In this document: in pieces, positions 35,161-48,300 of the stretch
Numbering within the stretch: the stretch's first letter is position 1
Layout: each line of letters begins with the position of its first letter
Origin: Hypericum androsaemum
Taxonomy: Eukaryota > Streptophyta > Magnoliopsida > Malpighiales > Hypericaceae
Direction: 5' to 3'
DNA length: 64,000 bases
NCBI GenBank assembly: GCA_963995505.1
Contig: OZ023190.1
Location: 18,718,092 to 18,782,091 of the forward strand
Translations under genes and position numbers: made by a program
The notes under the pieces: generated by a model
The model's database searches: none
Told to the model about the DNA's origin: nothing
The model's input: the letters and a program-made list of their open reading frames with translations, nothing else

Positions 35161-35890
35161 TGATGTTAACTACTGGACAATCTTAATTTCTTTAAAATAT
35201 TACAAGTTCAAAAATAGTGTAGTGGTCGATTCAAATCTATGTCCATGGGATTTATATCTTGTAGATATTAGTTTTGGGTTGTGGAGATATTGGTCTTGCC
35301 GTCTAATAATATGTTTAATAGCCTGGCCAGGAAAAAAGTAGACGTCATCTGTTTCGGAAGTGTATCGAGCCTTTTCGGTATATGTCATACGACCAATTTC
35401 ATAGTGGATTAAATTTCTTAGCAATTTTATATTTGAACTCAAGATATTATTATAAAGAATTTAAATTCCGCACCCGATTGGTTGCCTTCTTGGTGGCCTA
35501 ATTCTGTTCGGTCTTCGAAAAGATATTATAAATCGACTAATTTAAATTCGAAATGAATCAAAATTCTTACAAGTTTTAATGCACTCGGATCATCATAATA
35601 AACTAGAACGATCTGTCACAAGTTGATTCAACTGATCCGTGTCCAAATTCAAAGAATATTCTCGATCATTTGAGATAAAGAAGCCCAGGGACAACATATT
35701 TTTTTATCTGTAGAATTGTGTCGCTACTTAAATGGCGATGAATAGATTACGATAAGATCTTCCCATGTTTTAGCAGGGGACATCGCCATCCAGACGGGCA
35801 CAAGATCGTCAACGAACAAGATTGTAAAGGACCACCGGTTTCCAACAAACACCCTTCTGCCTCTCTTTGAAATAAACGAATCATCTTCGT
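35161..35890. other. unique spacer between the two 22-bp arrays
   Basis: AT-rich sequence without gene signals. One isolated repeat pair (TTGTAGATATTAGTTTTGGG) occurs near 35260. It would be the loop of a hairpin formed by the two arrays. Confidence 0.5.
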
Positions 35891-36545
35891 CGGAATATCA
35901 ATACAGTGCCAAACCAATTTCAATACAACGCAAAACTAATATCAATACAACGCCAAACTAATATCAATACAGCGCCAAACCAATTTCAATACAACGCCAA
36001 ACCAATATCAATACAACATAAACCAATATCACTACATCGTCAAACCATTATCACTACATCGTCAAACCAATATCACTACAGCGTCAAACCAATATCAATA
36101 CAACGCCAAACCAATATCAATACAACAGAAACTAATATCAATACAATAGAAACCAATATCACTACAGCGTCAAACCAATATCACTACATTGTCAAACCAA
36201 TATCAATACAACAGAAACCAATATCACTACAGCGTCAAACCAATATCACTACAGCGTCAAACCAATATCACTACATCGTCAAACCAATATCAATACAACA
36301 GAAACCAATATCAATACAACAGAAACCAATATCACTACAGCGTCAAACCAATATCAGTACATCGTCAAACTAATATCACTACATCGTCAAACCAATATCA
36401 ATACAACATCAAACCAATATCACTACATCGCAAAACCAATAGCACTACAGGCTAAAACCAATATCCCTGCGTATTAAAACCATGCAATTGAAGCTAAAAA
36501 CCAATTTTGCTACATCGTACATCTCAAAACAATTTCACTGCATCT
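35890..36545 (-). repeat. 22-bp satellite-like array, right arm, inverted relative to the left
   Basis: The plus-strand unit CAAACCAATATCACTACATCGT is the reverse complement of the left-arm unit (ACGATGTAGTGATATTGGTTTG). There are about 29 units of 21-22 bp. Variants with ACAGAAACC, ACAGCGTC and ACAACGCC alternate. Confidence 0.92.
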
Positions 36546-37225
36546 TAAAACCAATAACTTTAAAGTTCACAGATAACATGGAAACTAAATAATAAAAAAT
36601 ATAGATAAAGTAAAGGATCAACCGGGGGAGGTCGACGGTGACCAACTTCTCGGAGAATACCGGAAGCCTCCCAAAAAGAGCTTGAATTCGAGTTAGACCC
36701 TGGAGGCTGAAGCAACAAACCAGCGAAGGACGAAGGTGGCGGGAGACGGTCCATGAAGCACCAAACAACACCCTTCAACTCTGATCTAGACCAAATCTAC
36801 CAGATCTGAAAAAAAGAGAAAATAAAATAAAAAGAGAAAAAGTGCGCAACTTTGGGGAAAAGAAGAGGAAGAATCCCGAAGGAGGAAAAAGAGGAGGAAG
36901 AAGAGAGGTAAGGAAGAATCCCGAAGGAGAAAGAATCCCATGGATTTTCGTTTTAGGGATTTTTGTTTAGGGAAAAAGTAGCTGCTAGGGTTTTTGATAT
37001 TGGTGAAGAGTCCTCTTTACTGGAAGTTGAAGAGTCCTCCACGTTTATTGGTGGTTATTGTTTACCTTTTTTGAAATTTTCATAATTTTTATTCCTGATA
37101 TTATTACTATTAGTTTTCCAAAATTACCCTCAATAAATTTATTAATACCTAGATTGCCATCATCTCCTCTTTAGTCCCCAAACTTAGGGACTACCCTTGT
37201 CCCCATCAAATCCGCCCCCGTGTCC

Positions 37226-38199
37226 GTCCGGCGACAAGTCAAATTCGTTGCAATTTATTTATTGTAAATTCTTAGTATCCGTTACACGGGATCAAGTATC
37301 TTTAAATTACAAGAATACTAATTTCATTTAAAGTACACGAGTTTAGAACTTTAAAAAAAAAATTTGCCCAGATCGGGGATCATTACAATATTATAATCCC
37401 AGTGAAGTGCGCAAGGAATTGCGGGATAAAGAATGACATTTTCTATTTTGGGCAATCTAGAAAAGTAGGCAGCGTAACAGATGACAATCTATAATTCAAT
37501 TCACACATCCTCTAACAAAAAATAATAATTCAATCCACACCTAGAAATTTCGCCATACTGGAGTATGTGAATGGTGAATGTGTGTTCCGACTTAGAAATG
37601 ATCCTAAGGTGTCGATTTTAGAATCTTGCTGATGAAAATATATTAGTAAACTGAAATAACAATGGTGTATTGGCGTAAGATAATAGAAGACACTACGATC
37701 GATATTTAATTGATTTGTACAAAAAATATTATCTATCCAATAGCGCGTATGTTATCGAGATAGTTAAATATATTTTCTCATTTTGATGAGAATTCTAGTA
37801 CCTACGGATACTATAAATATAGTACACTCGTGTACATCTGACTGACGTGATCTTTAATAAGTAATAGTGTAATTCTCAATTTTCATTTGTCATCAACACC
37901 ACAAAAACTAGAAGAATTTGACTGTGATTCGGACCCCAAGAGAAGAATAAACTAAGTAGGAGATGTCAGAATTCGATGAAGGAAACAAAAGATCAGCTCT
38001 AGATATACTAATCTCAAAAGATGCTAACTTGAGGTATATATGCTCTCTCTGTACATCTCTATTTGGTTCCCGTGTACAAGGTGTGCCACGTATGAGAATT
38101 TGGCATTGGATCACTCCTGAGGGGTGAAATCAAGCGCAAAGAATCAATCTTTGGAACAAGTTCTCCCACCTGCAGAAGTTGCTTCCTCAAACCTATCTG
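37226..38199. other. intergenic, includes GT14 gene 3' UTR
   Basis: AT-rich with no gene or clear repeat. The last 200 bases or so upstream of 38200 are probably the 3' UTR of the minus-strand glycosyltransferase. Confidence 0.5.
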
Positions 38200-40214
38200 T
38201 CAAAAGCCCAAAACTTTGTCTGCTATGTGCAGTAGAGGTTCCAAGGTGCTCGGAGCGAACTTTCTCGCGAAGAGGAAGCATATCGGGGATGACTGGTTGT
38301 TGTACGTGCAGTGCCGATCATTGTGAACCCGCTTGAAGAAGTCCGCTGTTATATCCGCGCCTCCAAAGGTGGCTGGGTGAGCTCCACCCCTGGACCAGTC
38401 CACCCAGGTAAGGCTTCTGTTTGCTACAAGATGCGCCGCTTGAATGGTCACCATGGTTGGAAAATAGTGCTCGTCGACGTAGCAGCTTGGCCGGCAGAAC
38501 TCTTTAAACAGAGGGTAGTAGGTGGTATCTTCCACCAAGGTTACTGCAAGCTTTCTGTTAACCTCGAACCATTGAGCTCCTTTACGCCACTGAGTTATAT
38601 TAACCTGAGGAGCCATGTTGTGGTTATATCTCCCTCTCCCGTATGGCCCCGGATCATCAAAGGCACCGATGAAGCTAGTTTTGGATTTCATTGTGTAGTT
38701 GTAGACAACGCTAAAATTGTAGAGAGGAATGCAGGACTCGGACAGGAGAATGAACCGCTCGTTAGAAATATCCAGCAACGCGTTGGCAAGGAGTCTCCTT
38801 TCGGCGTCAATCATACTCATCTTACCCCATTCAGTAATCTGGAAAGAAATAATACAAAGAATATAAATGTTTTAGTCATAAATAATTCCTTTCTAAGTGA
38901 CACACGAGAATCAACATCTTGACATCCATTTTTACCCAGAGAGAAACCAGTTTAACCACACACAATGTTCACTTAAGTAGCATCAATCCAACGGTTTTGA
39001 ATGTAATTTACCAATATATGCTGACAGCTCAATAAAGGAACCAGCAATCTATTACTTTCACTCTCCTCTTCCATATGCCAGTGTTAATTTCCAGGTGACT
39101 GTACCAAATAGCTACCTTCTTTTACGTCTCTCGACCTTCACTCGCCGTAGAACAATAAGCATCAGTTGCTGCACTTTGGCTCATCTGTAGAACAATAAGA
39201 CTAATCTAGACCCTATCAACAGAATTGGCTTCTACAGTCTAACCTAAAGCCTACTGAACAAGTCCTGACGATGCTGAACGAGGTACCATTAGAAATCCCT
39301 CATTTTGACACTACCACGCCACACAAAAAATAACACCATCTCTTTTCTAAATCTTTAGAGGTATGCTCCAGGTAAGAAGCACATTCCATTCATTTACCTC
39401 GATCAAGCCTAAGGATATATACCATCGGTTATATTCGACAAGCTTCCTTCCAATAAACCAGAATTTATACCTTCCCACAGGCTACCCGATTAACTACGTA
39501 ACTCATAGAAGTTCCCAATCACAAACTTTCCTCATTTCTTGGACATAAGTTCTGCAATCATCCAAACTGAAATTCAACTAACGAAGCACAGACAACCGAA
39601 CTGCGACAAGAACCAAAACAAGCAGAGCAAACTAACAACACCAAATGACATGAAAGAGCCCGGACCTGGCTAGGGATGTGCCTCTTGTAGAAAACAGAGG
39701 ACTGCCGGAACGCGGGTTGGAAACTGGGGAGAGAGTGAACATAGATAGAATACAACCCTTCATGGCCCTTGAAGAACCTCTCCCAAAGAGGAGCAAGTGG
39801 CATTGGCCCTTTAGTCAGGAACATAAAGGCAACCTTCCCTACCCTCTCAAAAGGATACTTCTTTATCTTGGGCACAAAGGAAGCCCTCCACAGCAACTCC
39901 TGGTCGCTCATCTGGTGGAGCACATCACCAGGAGGCCTAATCCAACGGTCCAAAGTCTCCGGCCCCTCGAAACACGGCTGGAAGCTGGACTTGACAGTGG
40001 GAACCACACTCTCAGCTCCTCCAAAACGCTTCGCAGTGGACAAACTTATAACGGAGAGAACAACACAGAGCACAACGAACAGGCCAATCAAAAGGAGCAT
40101 CCTCAAAGGGAAACCCTTTGATTGGCTTGCTGTCTTAACAGGAGGAACACCAACAACCGTTGCTGGGTCTTTGTCCTTCCCTTCTTCTAACGAAGAGGAA
40201 ACCCTCGCTTGCAT
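38200..40214 (-). CDS. GT14-family glycosyltransferase (core-2/I-branching-like, DUF266, BC10-like)
   Basis: This is a type II Golgi membrane protein of the plant branch of family GT14. Rice BC10, a family member, affects wall strength and arabinogalactan content, but acceptors are mostly unknown. Two exons (39666-40214 and 38200-38838) join at HIPSQ|ITEWGKMSM and give 395 residues. A cytosolic N-tail of about 38 residues precedes one membrane anchor (MLLLIGLFVVLCVVLSVISL). The catalytic part begins KVAFMFLTKGPMPLAPLWER and contains YSIYVHSLPSF, SESCIPLYNFSVVYNYT, AFDDPGPYGRGRYN, QWRKGAQWFEVNRKLA and CYVDEHYFPTM, with the family's Glu-His. It ends with the conserved CFLFARKFAPSTLEPLL. Length and motifs are complete. 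The substrate is not predictable. Confidence 0.93.
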
Positions 40215-41778
40215 CTTCTAAGACTAAAGACTCGACCTTTACCCTTTTTTCCTCTACCAAAACAGCAACCCAACTAAGGAAAAGATCTAAGGAGAAGTGG
40301 GTAGCGGTGAAGAGGAGAAACGAGTACTTTGAACAAGGAAACGGGCCAAAGTTGGCAACTTGTCTTAAGGAGAGAACATGGGTTCGATCAGAAATTATTA
40401 TGCTCAAGTCAATAAAGTATAATTTCCAAAGGTTTTGGAGCCGACGTGCTTCGGTTTTAGTCCGGCGATACAGCTGCTAAGTGCTAAGGGATTAAAAAGA
40501 GGAGGAGACTTAGACCCGGTGACGCATTGGGTCAATGTTATCGTAGTGGAAGGGGCGATGAACTAGAGGATGCGGATGAGGATGGAAGGAGGTTTGACTT
40601 TTTTTTTTGGGGTAAAAATTAACCGATTAATATAGACTCGATTTAAATAAAAAAAATTATTGAGAAGGGAGTTAAATAAAACTTTGAGAAGGTGAGTGGA
40701 AGACACGTTTTAATTTTGGGTTTTGATCATGGATGGATGAGTGACGTTGAGAAAGCGAGGTCCGTTGTGTGTTTCGATCTCTCTCACACGGGAAGGGCGG
40801 TATCTGTTTGTCGGGTGCATAAATAGCAATAAGATCTGCGTTTTTGTTCTTACGTCCATGCTTTGTTTTTCGTTAATGAATTGTATTTATTAGATTAGTA
40901 AATTAAATAAAATCGAGTTAGATTACAAACAGGAAAATATTTCCACTGAATTTCTAATACATCTGTCATAAATTTTGTCATTTGTATTTAGTCTAATGGC
41001 ACAAAACGTGAACAAATTCAGCAAAATCTAGTATTCAAATCATGACAATTATAATCTTAGCATAAAAATTTACTTTTAGAAAAATACATGACTCAAATTT
41101 GTGATATCTAATTAAGTAGTTCTTGCTTTGTTTGGGATTACCGAATTAGTAAAAGGAGGGAATTGGGTATTCGGGGTAGGTGCAGGCGTGCAAGGAATTG
41201 GGACTACAATTCAGAAGTGTGATTTTGCTGATTAGGCATATGAACCCATCCTACCAAAGATCCAGCTATACCTGCCAGCTTGGATTAAATTTACAATGAT
41301 GTTATTATGCATATACACTAAATATTCTGTTATTGGTATTTGTTTTACCGACTAATCCAAGTTCGAGCCAGATTTGAACTTTTGTACTTGATCACATTAA
41401 CAATGACTCGAACTCAAGACCTCTTAGTTAAACTATAACAACTTTTTCATCTGCTTCGCAAAGCACATCCCTACAAGAAATGTGGAACAGACCGTCAATG
41501 TTGCATCCTAAAAATTTAGGTCATGAGATACGTATATAAATTGGCAGACACAAGCAGATCACCACAAGAATTGTCGAACAACAACCGTCTCGTAATTCAT
41601 TGTTCACATCCACAGTCAATATTATTACCAGTCTGACAGTTAATAACTGGGTCAACTATTTCCAGAACCAAGCTTACTCCAAACCATGACAGATGGTAGC
41701 TATTGGTTCATCATCCACCAACGAACACTATAGATTGGTTAGCTTTATGTACCAAGAGAAATGCACAGGGCCTCCATT
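40215..41778. other. GT14 upstream region and spacer
   Basis: Bases 40215 to about 40480 are probably the 5' UTR and core promoter of the GT14 gene. From 40600 to 41460 the DNA is AT-rich with nothing recognisable. The last few hundred bases should be 3' UTR of the DUF866 gene. Confidence 0.45.
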
Positions 41779-43720
41779 CTACTTCACGACATCAAATTTG
41801 GTTTTCACCTGAGATATCATGACTGGACACTCTCCCTTCTCATCATAGTCAACAAATTCGCCTCCGGACAAATTGGCGTTCTCATATTTGGTTCCCGCAG
41901 TCTGCAAAATGCACTAATGTGAGCAGAGATTGAGATGGGATGACATAAGATCACCGGCAACTCATCAAATGCATGTGTGACAGTGCAACTGATTAATACC
42001 AAGCTAAAAGAGCCATGTATCACACGTAAGCTTTCAGACCGGAGTGCTAGAATTCGGGCTAAGAAAATCTCAGGTCAAGCTGGTTAAGGTTGCCCTTTCT
42101 CAAGATCTTGTTAGGTCTACTTGATAATTTTAGGGCACAAGCAACAGAAAATCCCAACCAAAGTAGGGTAGACACTCTTATATTGAGAGATGAAAGACCG
42201 GTGCTCGCAGACAATTATTGGCATCAAGCACATGCGCAGGTATAATAAGCAAATCAGTATGAGCATTGCACGTAACAATTACTTCTGTTGGGCATGACAC
42301 TGTATAGGCAGATTTCTAGTTTTAACCTTGGAAAGTCACAAGTACTAAAAATAAACGAAAAAACATAGTTTTGTTCTTACAGATTCAGCACTCCACCCAT
42401 CACGGACTATAAAATCCACTGGCTCATATCCCCTACAGTCAAATCGCATGAGTGGAACATAATTGCCAGCTTCACTGTCTTCCAAGGTCAGAGGTTTCCC
42501 TTTTCCGGGTACCATTGTTATCATCCCATCCCTCTCACAGAACTTGCACTGTAATTGGGCAAAGGCACAGGCAGATATCACATTTTTAGAAGTAAATAAC
42601 TGCCAGTTAATCAAATCTAAGCAGAATTTGTTACTAAAGCAAACAAGGACAAAGTGAGAAACATCAGCAAATGAAATCCACCAGCTACCACTCCACATAC
42701 AAGTTCGTTTTATAGCAATGACGTGACAGTCCACGTCAACCAATATCATCATAACAAAGATTTCTGGAAGTCTAAATAACCATTCAAGTTGCGCCAAAAT
42801 TTAGGGGAATCAAAATCAAGCAAGTAGACGATAAATGGAACTCAATAGAGCACCATCCAAAAATGCTATAAACAGGTGGAGCACAAAAAACTTTGGAAAC
42901 CTTGAAGATCAAAAATTGAATTACGCATTTTGTATTAAGCACAACAACACTGAATGAGCAATAAGAAAAATAGTATTCACAGTGAGCTACAGCTTCTCAC
43001 TCTTTTTGGAATCGGGACGACTAAAAGATGTCGCAAAGTAGGTCGACGGGCATACTTTCTGGATAAGATGGACAGTAGTTCCCTTGCCCTCGGGGAGAGG
43101 AACAGTCTCATTCAAGCTCAGCCAAGTTTCTCTCTGGCTAAACTCTCCACATTGCTCGCATTTCACCTACAACCAGCAGCCAGAAAGTGACCACACCACC
43201 ACACATATCAGTTACACAAAGCTCCTCCACTCTGTGTCAGACAACTAACAGCAATCCTTCGCAACCAAAACAAACGAGACGCGTATAAGAAACAACTACG
43301 AAAACCGTTGAGGAAAATCAACAATCACGTAGTTTAGTAAAACATCGCAACCTTAAGCAACAACCCGGGACAACGGAGACTATAAAACAAAAATCACATA
43401 ATAATACGCACAGCACAAACAAGACAAGGAAAACCTAAACCTACACCTAAATCCAAAAAAAAAAAAGAATAAATGACACAAAACGCGGAACCTATGACTC
43501 GCTTCTATATGATGGCGGAAAAATACACGCTAAAAACAGAGGAAATCATTAAGGACCGGCTCAGGTCGAAGAACGGTAAATACGGCAGAGCGATGATTCT
43601 AGAGAGAGAAAGTGAGACCTTGAAGGCGTAGGAGAAAGAAGGATCGTCGGGGCCGCCGTGGGGCTGGAAGTTGGTGAGGTTCTCGAGGTCAGCGGTTATC
43701 ATCAACATGAAGCTCACCAT
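41779..43720 (-). CDS. CXXC-motif zinc-binding protein, DUF866/UPF0587 (C1orf123 homologue)
   Basis: This is a small conserved eukaryotic protein of the C1orf123/CZIB family, with zinc bound by paired CXXC motifs. Its cellular role is poorly defined. Four exons join in frame: 43619-43720, 43056-43166, 42381-42548 and 41779-41901, giving 167 residues. Exon 1 has ITADLENLTNFQPHGGPDDP. Exon 2 has the first zinc knuckle KCEQCGEFS and LNETVPLPEGKGT. Exon 3 has the second knuckle CKFCERDG and the strongly conserved FDCRGYEPVDFIVRDGW. Exon 4 ends GECPVMISQVKTKFDVVK. All four zinc ligands are present and length matches the family (about 160). The first donor reads AAG|GTCTCA, weak but required by conservation of the FKVKCEQC join. 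Confidence 0.92.
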
Positions 43721-45380
43721 CTCCTCTCCTTTCTTAGTTTAGTTTTTTTTTCTTTTCTTTCTAATCAGCTTTCCCATCAAGCAAGTGAAATAACAGCTAT
43801 GGGTGGAGTTTTTGGAATCTGAAATGGGAAAATGGACGTGGGCCGAGGATCGTCTCTTATTCGAGGACCAAGGGACGGTGAATTTTCCACAAAAAAAAAA
43901 CAACTCATATTAGACCGATACGTAGCTGCAGTAATGGACTCCGCACATGGAGCAATCCCGACCTAGATTGGGTGCTAACAGCTATCCGGACAATACAAAA
44001 ATAGATCGCGTGTCAATACAAACTTGTAATATATAAATTTTTTTTGTAGCATAGTTTTGAAAAACGACCCAGAGGTTGACCCAAATTTTGGTCTGATCTC
44101 TGGGGCCGGTCCGATTGGTCGAATCGACAGTCGGACCATACTCTTTTTTTAAAAGTGGACCATACTTTTTTTGTAATTTTTTTACTAATATTCGATTATA
44201 TATAGACCAAATAGTCAAAATGTATGTTTCAAAAATCACAATTTATAAATATCAACCAATTTATAAGATATAAAGTCCAAATTTCTTTGTTGATTTGGAA
44301 AAACTGAGCATATTATACATTTTTTTATTTTTATTTTTATTTTTGCTGATTAAGATAAAATTCGGTCGGACCAAGCAGGCCGAGTCAAAAACCAGGGTGA
44401 ACTGCCCGATCCATCATTTTTTTTACGGTTCGAACGAAGGCCGTAGAAACCCTAAAATGACCCGCTTTCATGAGTAATTCGCAGTCCGACCAGTTAGACC
44501 ACTTTTTTAAAACTCTGCTTTTTAGGCGATATGTGCGCAAAAGCACTAAAAGGTGTACAATAGTAAGTAAAAAGTAATTGCTATTTAGGCGAGTTTTTTT
44601 TATAAATATAATTTACTTATAAAAAATATATAGAAATTATCCAAGGGGTCTAGGGAAATGCAAAATTATGCTGTGCTCGGTGATACACCACGTTGTATTT
44701 AATAGTACACTATGTTGCGTGCGTTTAATAACACATCATATTACGTCGTTTAGTGGAATCATTTTGCATTTAGTAATACCATATTTTTGTCCAAATGGTG
44801 CTGCCAGTCACCTTATTACCACTGCAGTATCCAATCACCTACTGCGCAGTAGTTATAGTTCAAACCAAAATCTCAACTTTGTAGTTCAGTTCTACGCAAT
44901 TCGAATCCGATAACCGTTCCATAAAACTTCCGAACAATTTTAGTTTCGTTTTTTCTATTAGACAATGAATCAAGAGTTAGAATCTCTATGCAAAAACTCT
45001 TTTCTACCCTCCCCTGTTTACACTTGCAAAAAATTGGTATGGGAAGGCGAAGTGTACATCCCGAGGTTGGGGCATTAATTATGGAGGGCCAGACCAGAAC
45101 CGAATGTGCCCTTGAATGGTTTCTAGAATAGCTGATATGGGTATTGCTTAGTTTGTTATTTTTGGATCTAATATCGCTTAGTTTGTTTGTAAAGAATGGA
45201 GAGGAGACTATCTTAGTATGGGCACAGAAGTTGCCGGGTTGAAATTGTCTGCAGAATTCTTCTGGACAACTTGGCTACAGACTGGAGCAACTGCTCAACA
45301 CAGGAACTGGAAAAGCTAAGGGATTGCGTAGTTTTAAGATACAACAAACAGAAAAGTGGCAGATAGGCACATTTTGACAG
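43721..45380. other. intergenic, with a MITE-like inverted-repeat segment
   Basis: A segment at about 44048-44520 starts GCATAGTTTTGAAAAACGAC and ends with the inverse of GCAGAGTTTTAAAAAAGTGG. It contains runs of GGTCCGA/GTCGGACC, consistent with a small MITE, but only about 16 end bases match. The rest is AT-rich. The stretch near 45150-45380 is probably ELF3 3' UTR. Confidence 0.4.
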
Positions 45381-48300
45381 CTACATTGACTCGTACTGTT
45401 TTCTCTCTTCTTGTATGGATTGGAAGATTCTCGCGGCTGATTCGTTAGCAGATCTTCGGTTGTGAGGCACAACTTTGATCACACGTGTTGGCCGCCCGGT
45501 ATCCCGACGCTGAGCTCCCTCGGACGCAGCAGAAAGCATTGGAGAAGGATAGTGGTGATTCCTTCCTTCAGCAGCTCTCTCGGTGCAAGGTTCTTCTCCT
45601 CGATTCAGACTGCTGGCTGTGCTTCCCAGCAGGTCGGCGTCTTTGGATGCCCGAACTTTTGCAACTTGTCGTATGACGGTACTCTTTTGAGATGGCATAC
45701 CCCTTGGACTTTGCTGGTGCAGACTGAAGTTTGCACCACCAAAAGATGACTGGCTAGTTTGGCCATTTGAAGCATGTTCAGTAAAATGGTTCCTTTGTTC
45801 CACTGGCGAACCTGGAATTGTTCCATTCGTGGCCGATAAGCCATGGGGAGGAAAGTACGCATGAGGAGTATCAGGTGGCACCCCAGCACCATGATGATGC
45901 TGGTGTTGGTGGTAGTGAGGAGCTGGGAACCCATACAGCTGATTCATTGTTTGACCAGACAAATGGGGAGCTCCAAGATTTCCAAATCCTCCACAAACTG
46001 ATCCCATGAGTCCCGGAACAGTATATGGTTTGTATACAAGTCCCTCTGTAGGAGACATGACAGGAACCAGCCACTGATGGCCAAGAGGGTGTTGGAACGA
46101 CGAAGGATGTAACTTTGGATCAGTAGGCAATAGAACTTGGGGTGAGTTTGCAAGACGAGGAGTTGCAATATCACAATCTTTTCTCATAGGAGTCCTCTTC
46201 CCAACTGCATTCTCAGCAGATGATTCTATCTTCTGGTTTAACTTCTGAGAATTTTCATCGCACTTGACCACGTCTGAAGTTAGCATTACATCGTGATCAG
46301 AAGAAACTTTCTTCCCTACCAAACTCTTCTTGGATAGCTTATTGATGTTGTCTTCAAGTAAAACATCCGGGTATTCAGCAATCAGTTGTTGAACCTGAAT
46401 GTGCATAATTAGTTTATAAGCTTGCTTCACACCTGAAATTGGGTAAATAGGTTTACAAAATGCGAAGTACAAGAATTTCTAAATATTCACAATGGTATTA
46501 CCTTTATCAGTCTATGCAGCTCAAACACTTGTACTGCAAACACTCTTTGCTGACTGCAGAGAGTAACGCAGTCGGATTAAGAATAAATCAGGGTTATGAC
46601 TAAATGGACCACTTCCAAAAAGCCACTTTCTTAAAAATTGATCTGGACCAAACACAATCGGCATATAAAAGCACCTTGACAGAGAAACACAATAATAGAA
46701 ACTTCTGTTTGGTAGGTTCAGGAAAAAAGAACATAATAATGATACCCTTCTCTATTATTCGTACAACACTATCAAATAACACCCAGGTCGCCTTCCCTGC
46801 AGGTTGAGGAATACCAATATACTTCTATAATCATTTCTAAAAATATATATATACTTCTATAATTGAAGACAACGCCATGCAAACGGTAATTCTAGAGCCG
46901 CGAAGGACCAGGAACTACATCTCATAAAAAGTAACAGGATGTGTTTAGACATGAGATGTTAGTGTCAATCCAACTAGGTGATTAATAAATCAATGCACAT
47001 TAATAAGACTACCGGAACATGTAGTGTACTGCAAAATGATATGCTCATATGCCCCACAAGTAAATCTAACCTTGAAAAATAAGCACCAAACTGTCATGAG
47101 AGGCAACAGAATTAAACGATGTAGCTACCAGTAAGTCTATCACCTGGCACTCTCGAGTTTCTACCTACCACAACTCGCACGGCTATCACTCCCAGGATTA
47201 GATTCCCACTAAGATTGTCCTCTGCTCCAAGCCCTCGAGTGCCGTGAATAGAAAAAAATCTCTTAGGATTGCAGGTGGAACCAAGAAACACCAAACCGAG
47301 ACAGAAGCATCAAAAGCCAGACATGAATGACCATGAGCAAAGAGATAATCCACTGTCTCGGGGTACCTAGAATAAAGTACCTTACTTAACATAAACCGTC
47401 CCCCTGCCATGAGATGATTCACCACTATAGCGTCATCGAGGGCCTTTGAACAGACAAGAACACGGGTTGGAGTATTGCTGGACTTCATAAAATGCTCTCC
47501 CTTGCCCGTAGACATGTTTACAACTCTTCGGTTAGAGAGAGAGTCATTGCATATTCCTTAGGTCAGTATTCATATGAAAATTTACTTTTTCTGATGAACG
47601 GGAGAGAATAAATACAGAACTCACAGAACATTATGACTTATTCTCATGTAATAACTTTAAGAAAATTCTGGCTACAAGAACTACGGCAGTAGTAAATCTC
47701 CAAAATACGAAGTATCGTGCAGGTAGAGAAGATGAATGAAACTAGACAGACTAAATAATTTACAAATGGAAAGACCCGGAGGAATCAGCGAAAACCAAAA
47801 ATATACCATATTTCAGCAAGATAAGGCAAGCCAGAGAATTTGTCAGCATGGTACTTACTTGACAATCAGCCTTCTTGCTTTCCAAAAATGTTTCTGACCG
47901 ATTATTTTTACAACATCGTCGGGAGAAACATCAGACACGGATACAGAATCCAAAACAGACGTCTTAGAGATGTCATGGCATTGGTCTCCATTTTCTGGCT
48001 GCAACAATGGACTGGCATCAATATTTTCTGGCTGCAACGATGCGTCAGTATTAATGATACGACAAACACTTCCATTCTCTGGCTTGTTTAGTCTGCTGTA
48101 GACTTCCATTGACACTGAATCACCTCTAGGAAGGGTTGTCTTTCTTTTCTCAGAATCCTTAACCAGCTTTCCAGTACTGACACTGTTTCCAGTGTCGTCA
48201 CTGAGAAGCAACCCAGACGCTGGCCTTTGCTGCAAAGGAACCTCACTAAATTCAGACCTTGTCATTTGATTCACATTCTGAACTTCGTTGCTGCCACTTG

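Larger units (their letters stand above)
32975..37225. mobile_element. composite inverted-repeat element carrying gene fragments and opposed 22-bp arrays (Pack-MULE-like)
   Basis: The two ends are weakly inverted. The left has GTGTCCGTCG, GGATTGAGTGGGGA and GGTGGGGACTAA. The right, on the other strand, has ACGGACACGG, GGATTTGATGGGGA and TTTGGGGACTAA in the same order. Inside from the left come a pyrimidine-rich leader and GC-rich block (33180-33690) with a gene fragment, a 1.2-kb 22-bp repeat array, a unique middle, a 0.64-kb inverted array of the same repeat, and another GC-richer block (36600-36790). There is no transposase. The ends are only about 70% alike by eye and no target duplication was found, so the exact limits and the Mutator assignment are tentative. 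Confidence 0.55.

Noticed and set aside
33915..36545. CRISPR-like regular array
   Set aside because: The units abut without unique spacers, the genome is a plant nuclear genome, and the right array is simply inverted.
38311..38922. Plus-strand ORF of 203 residues
   Set aside because: Antisense shadow of GT14 exon 2, which has clear family motifs on the minus strand.
39678..40480. Plus-strand ORFs of 106-150 residues
   Set aside because: Antisense to GT14 exon 1 and its leader; no family resemblance.
47198..47515. Minus-strand ORF of 105 residues
   Set aside because: Lies wholly in ELF3 intron 2 with no recognisable domain.
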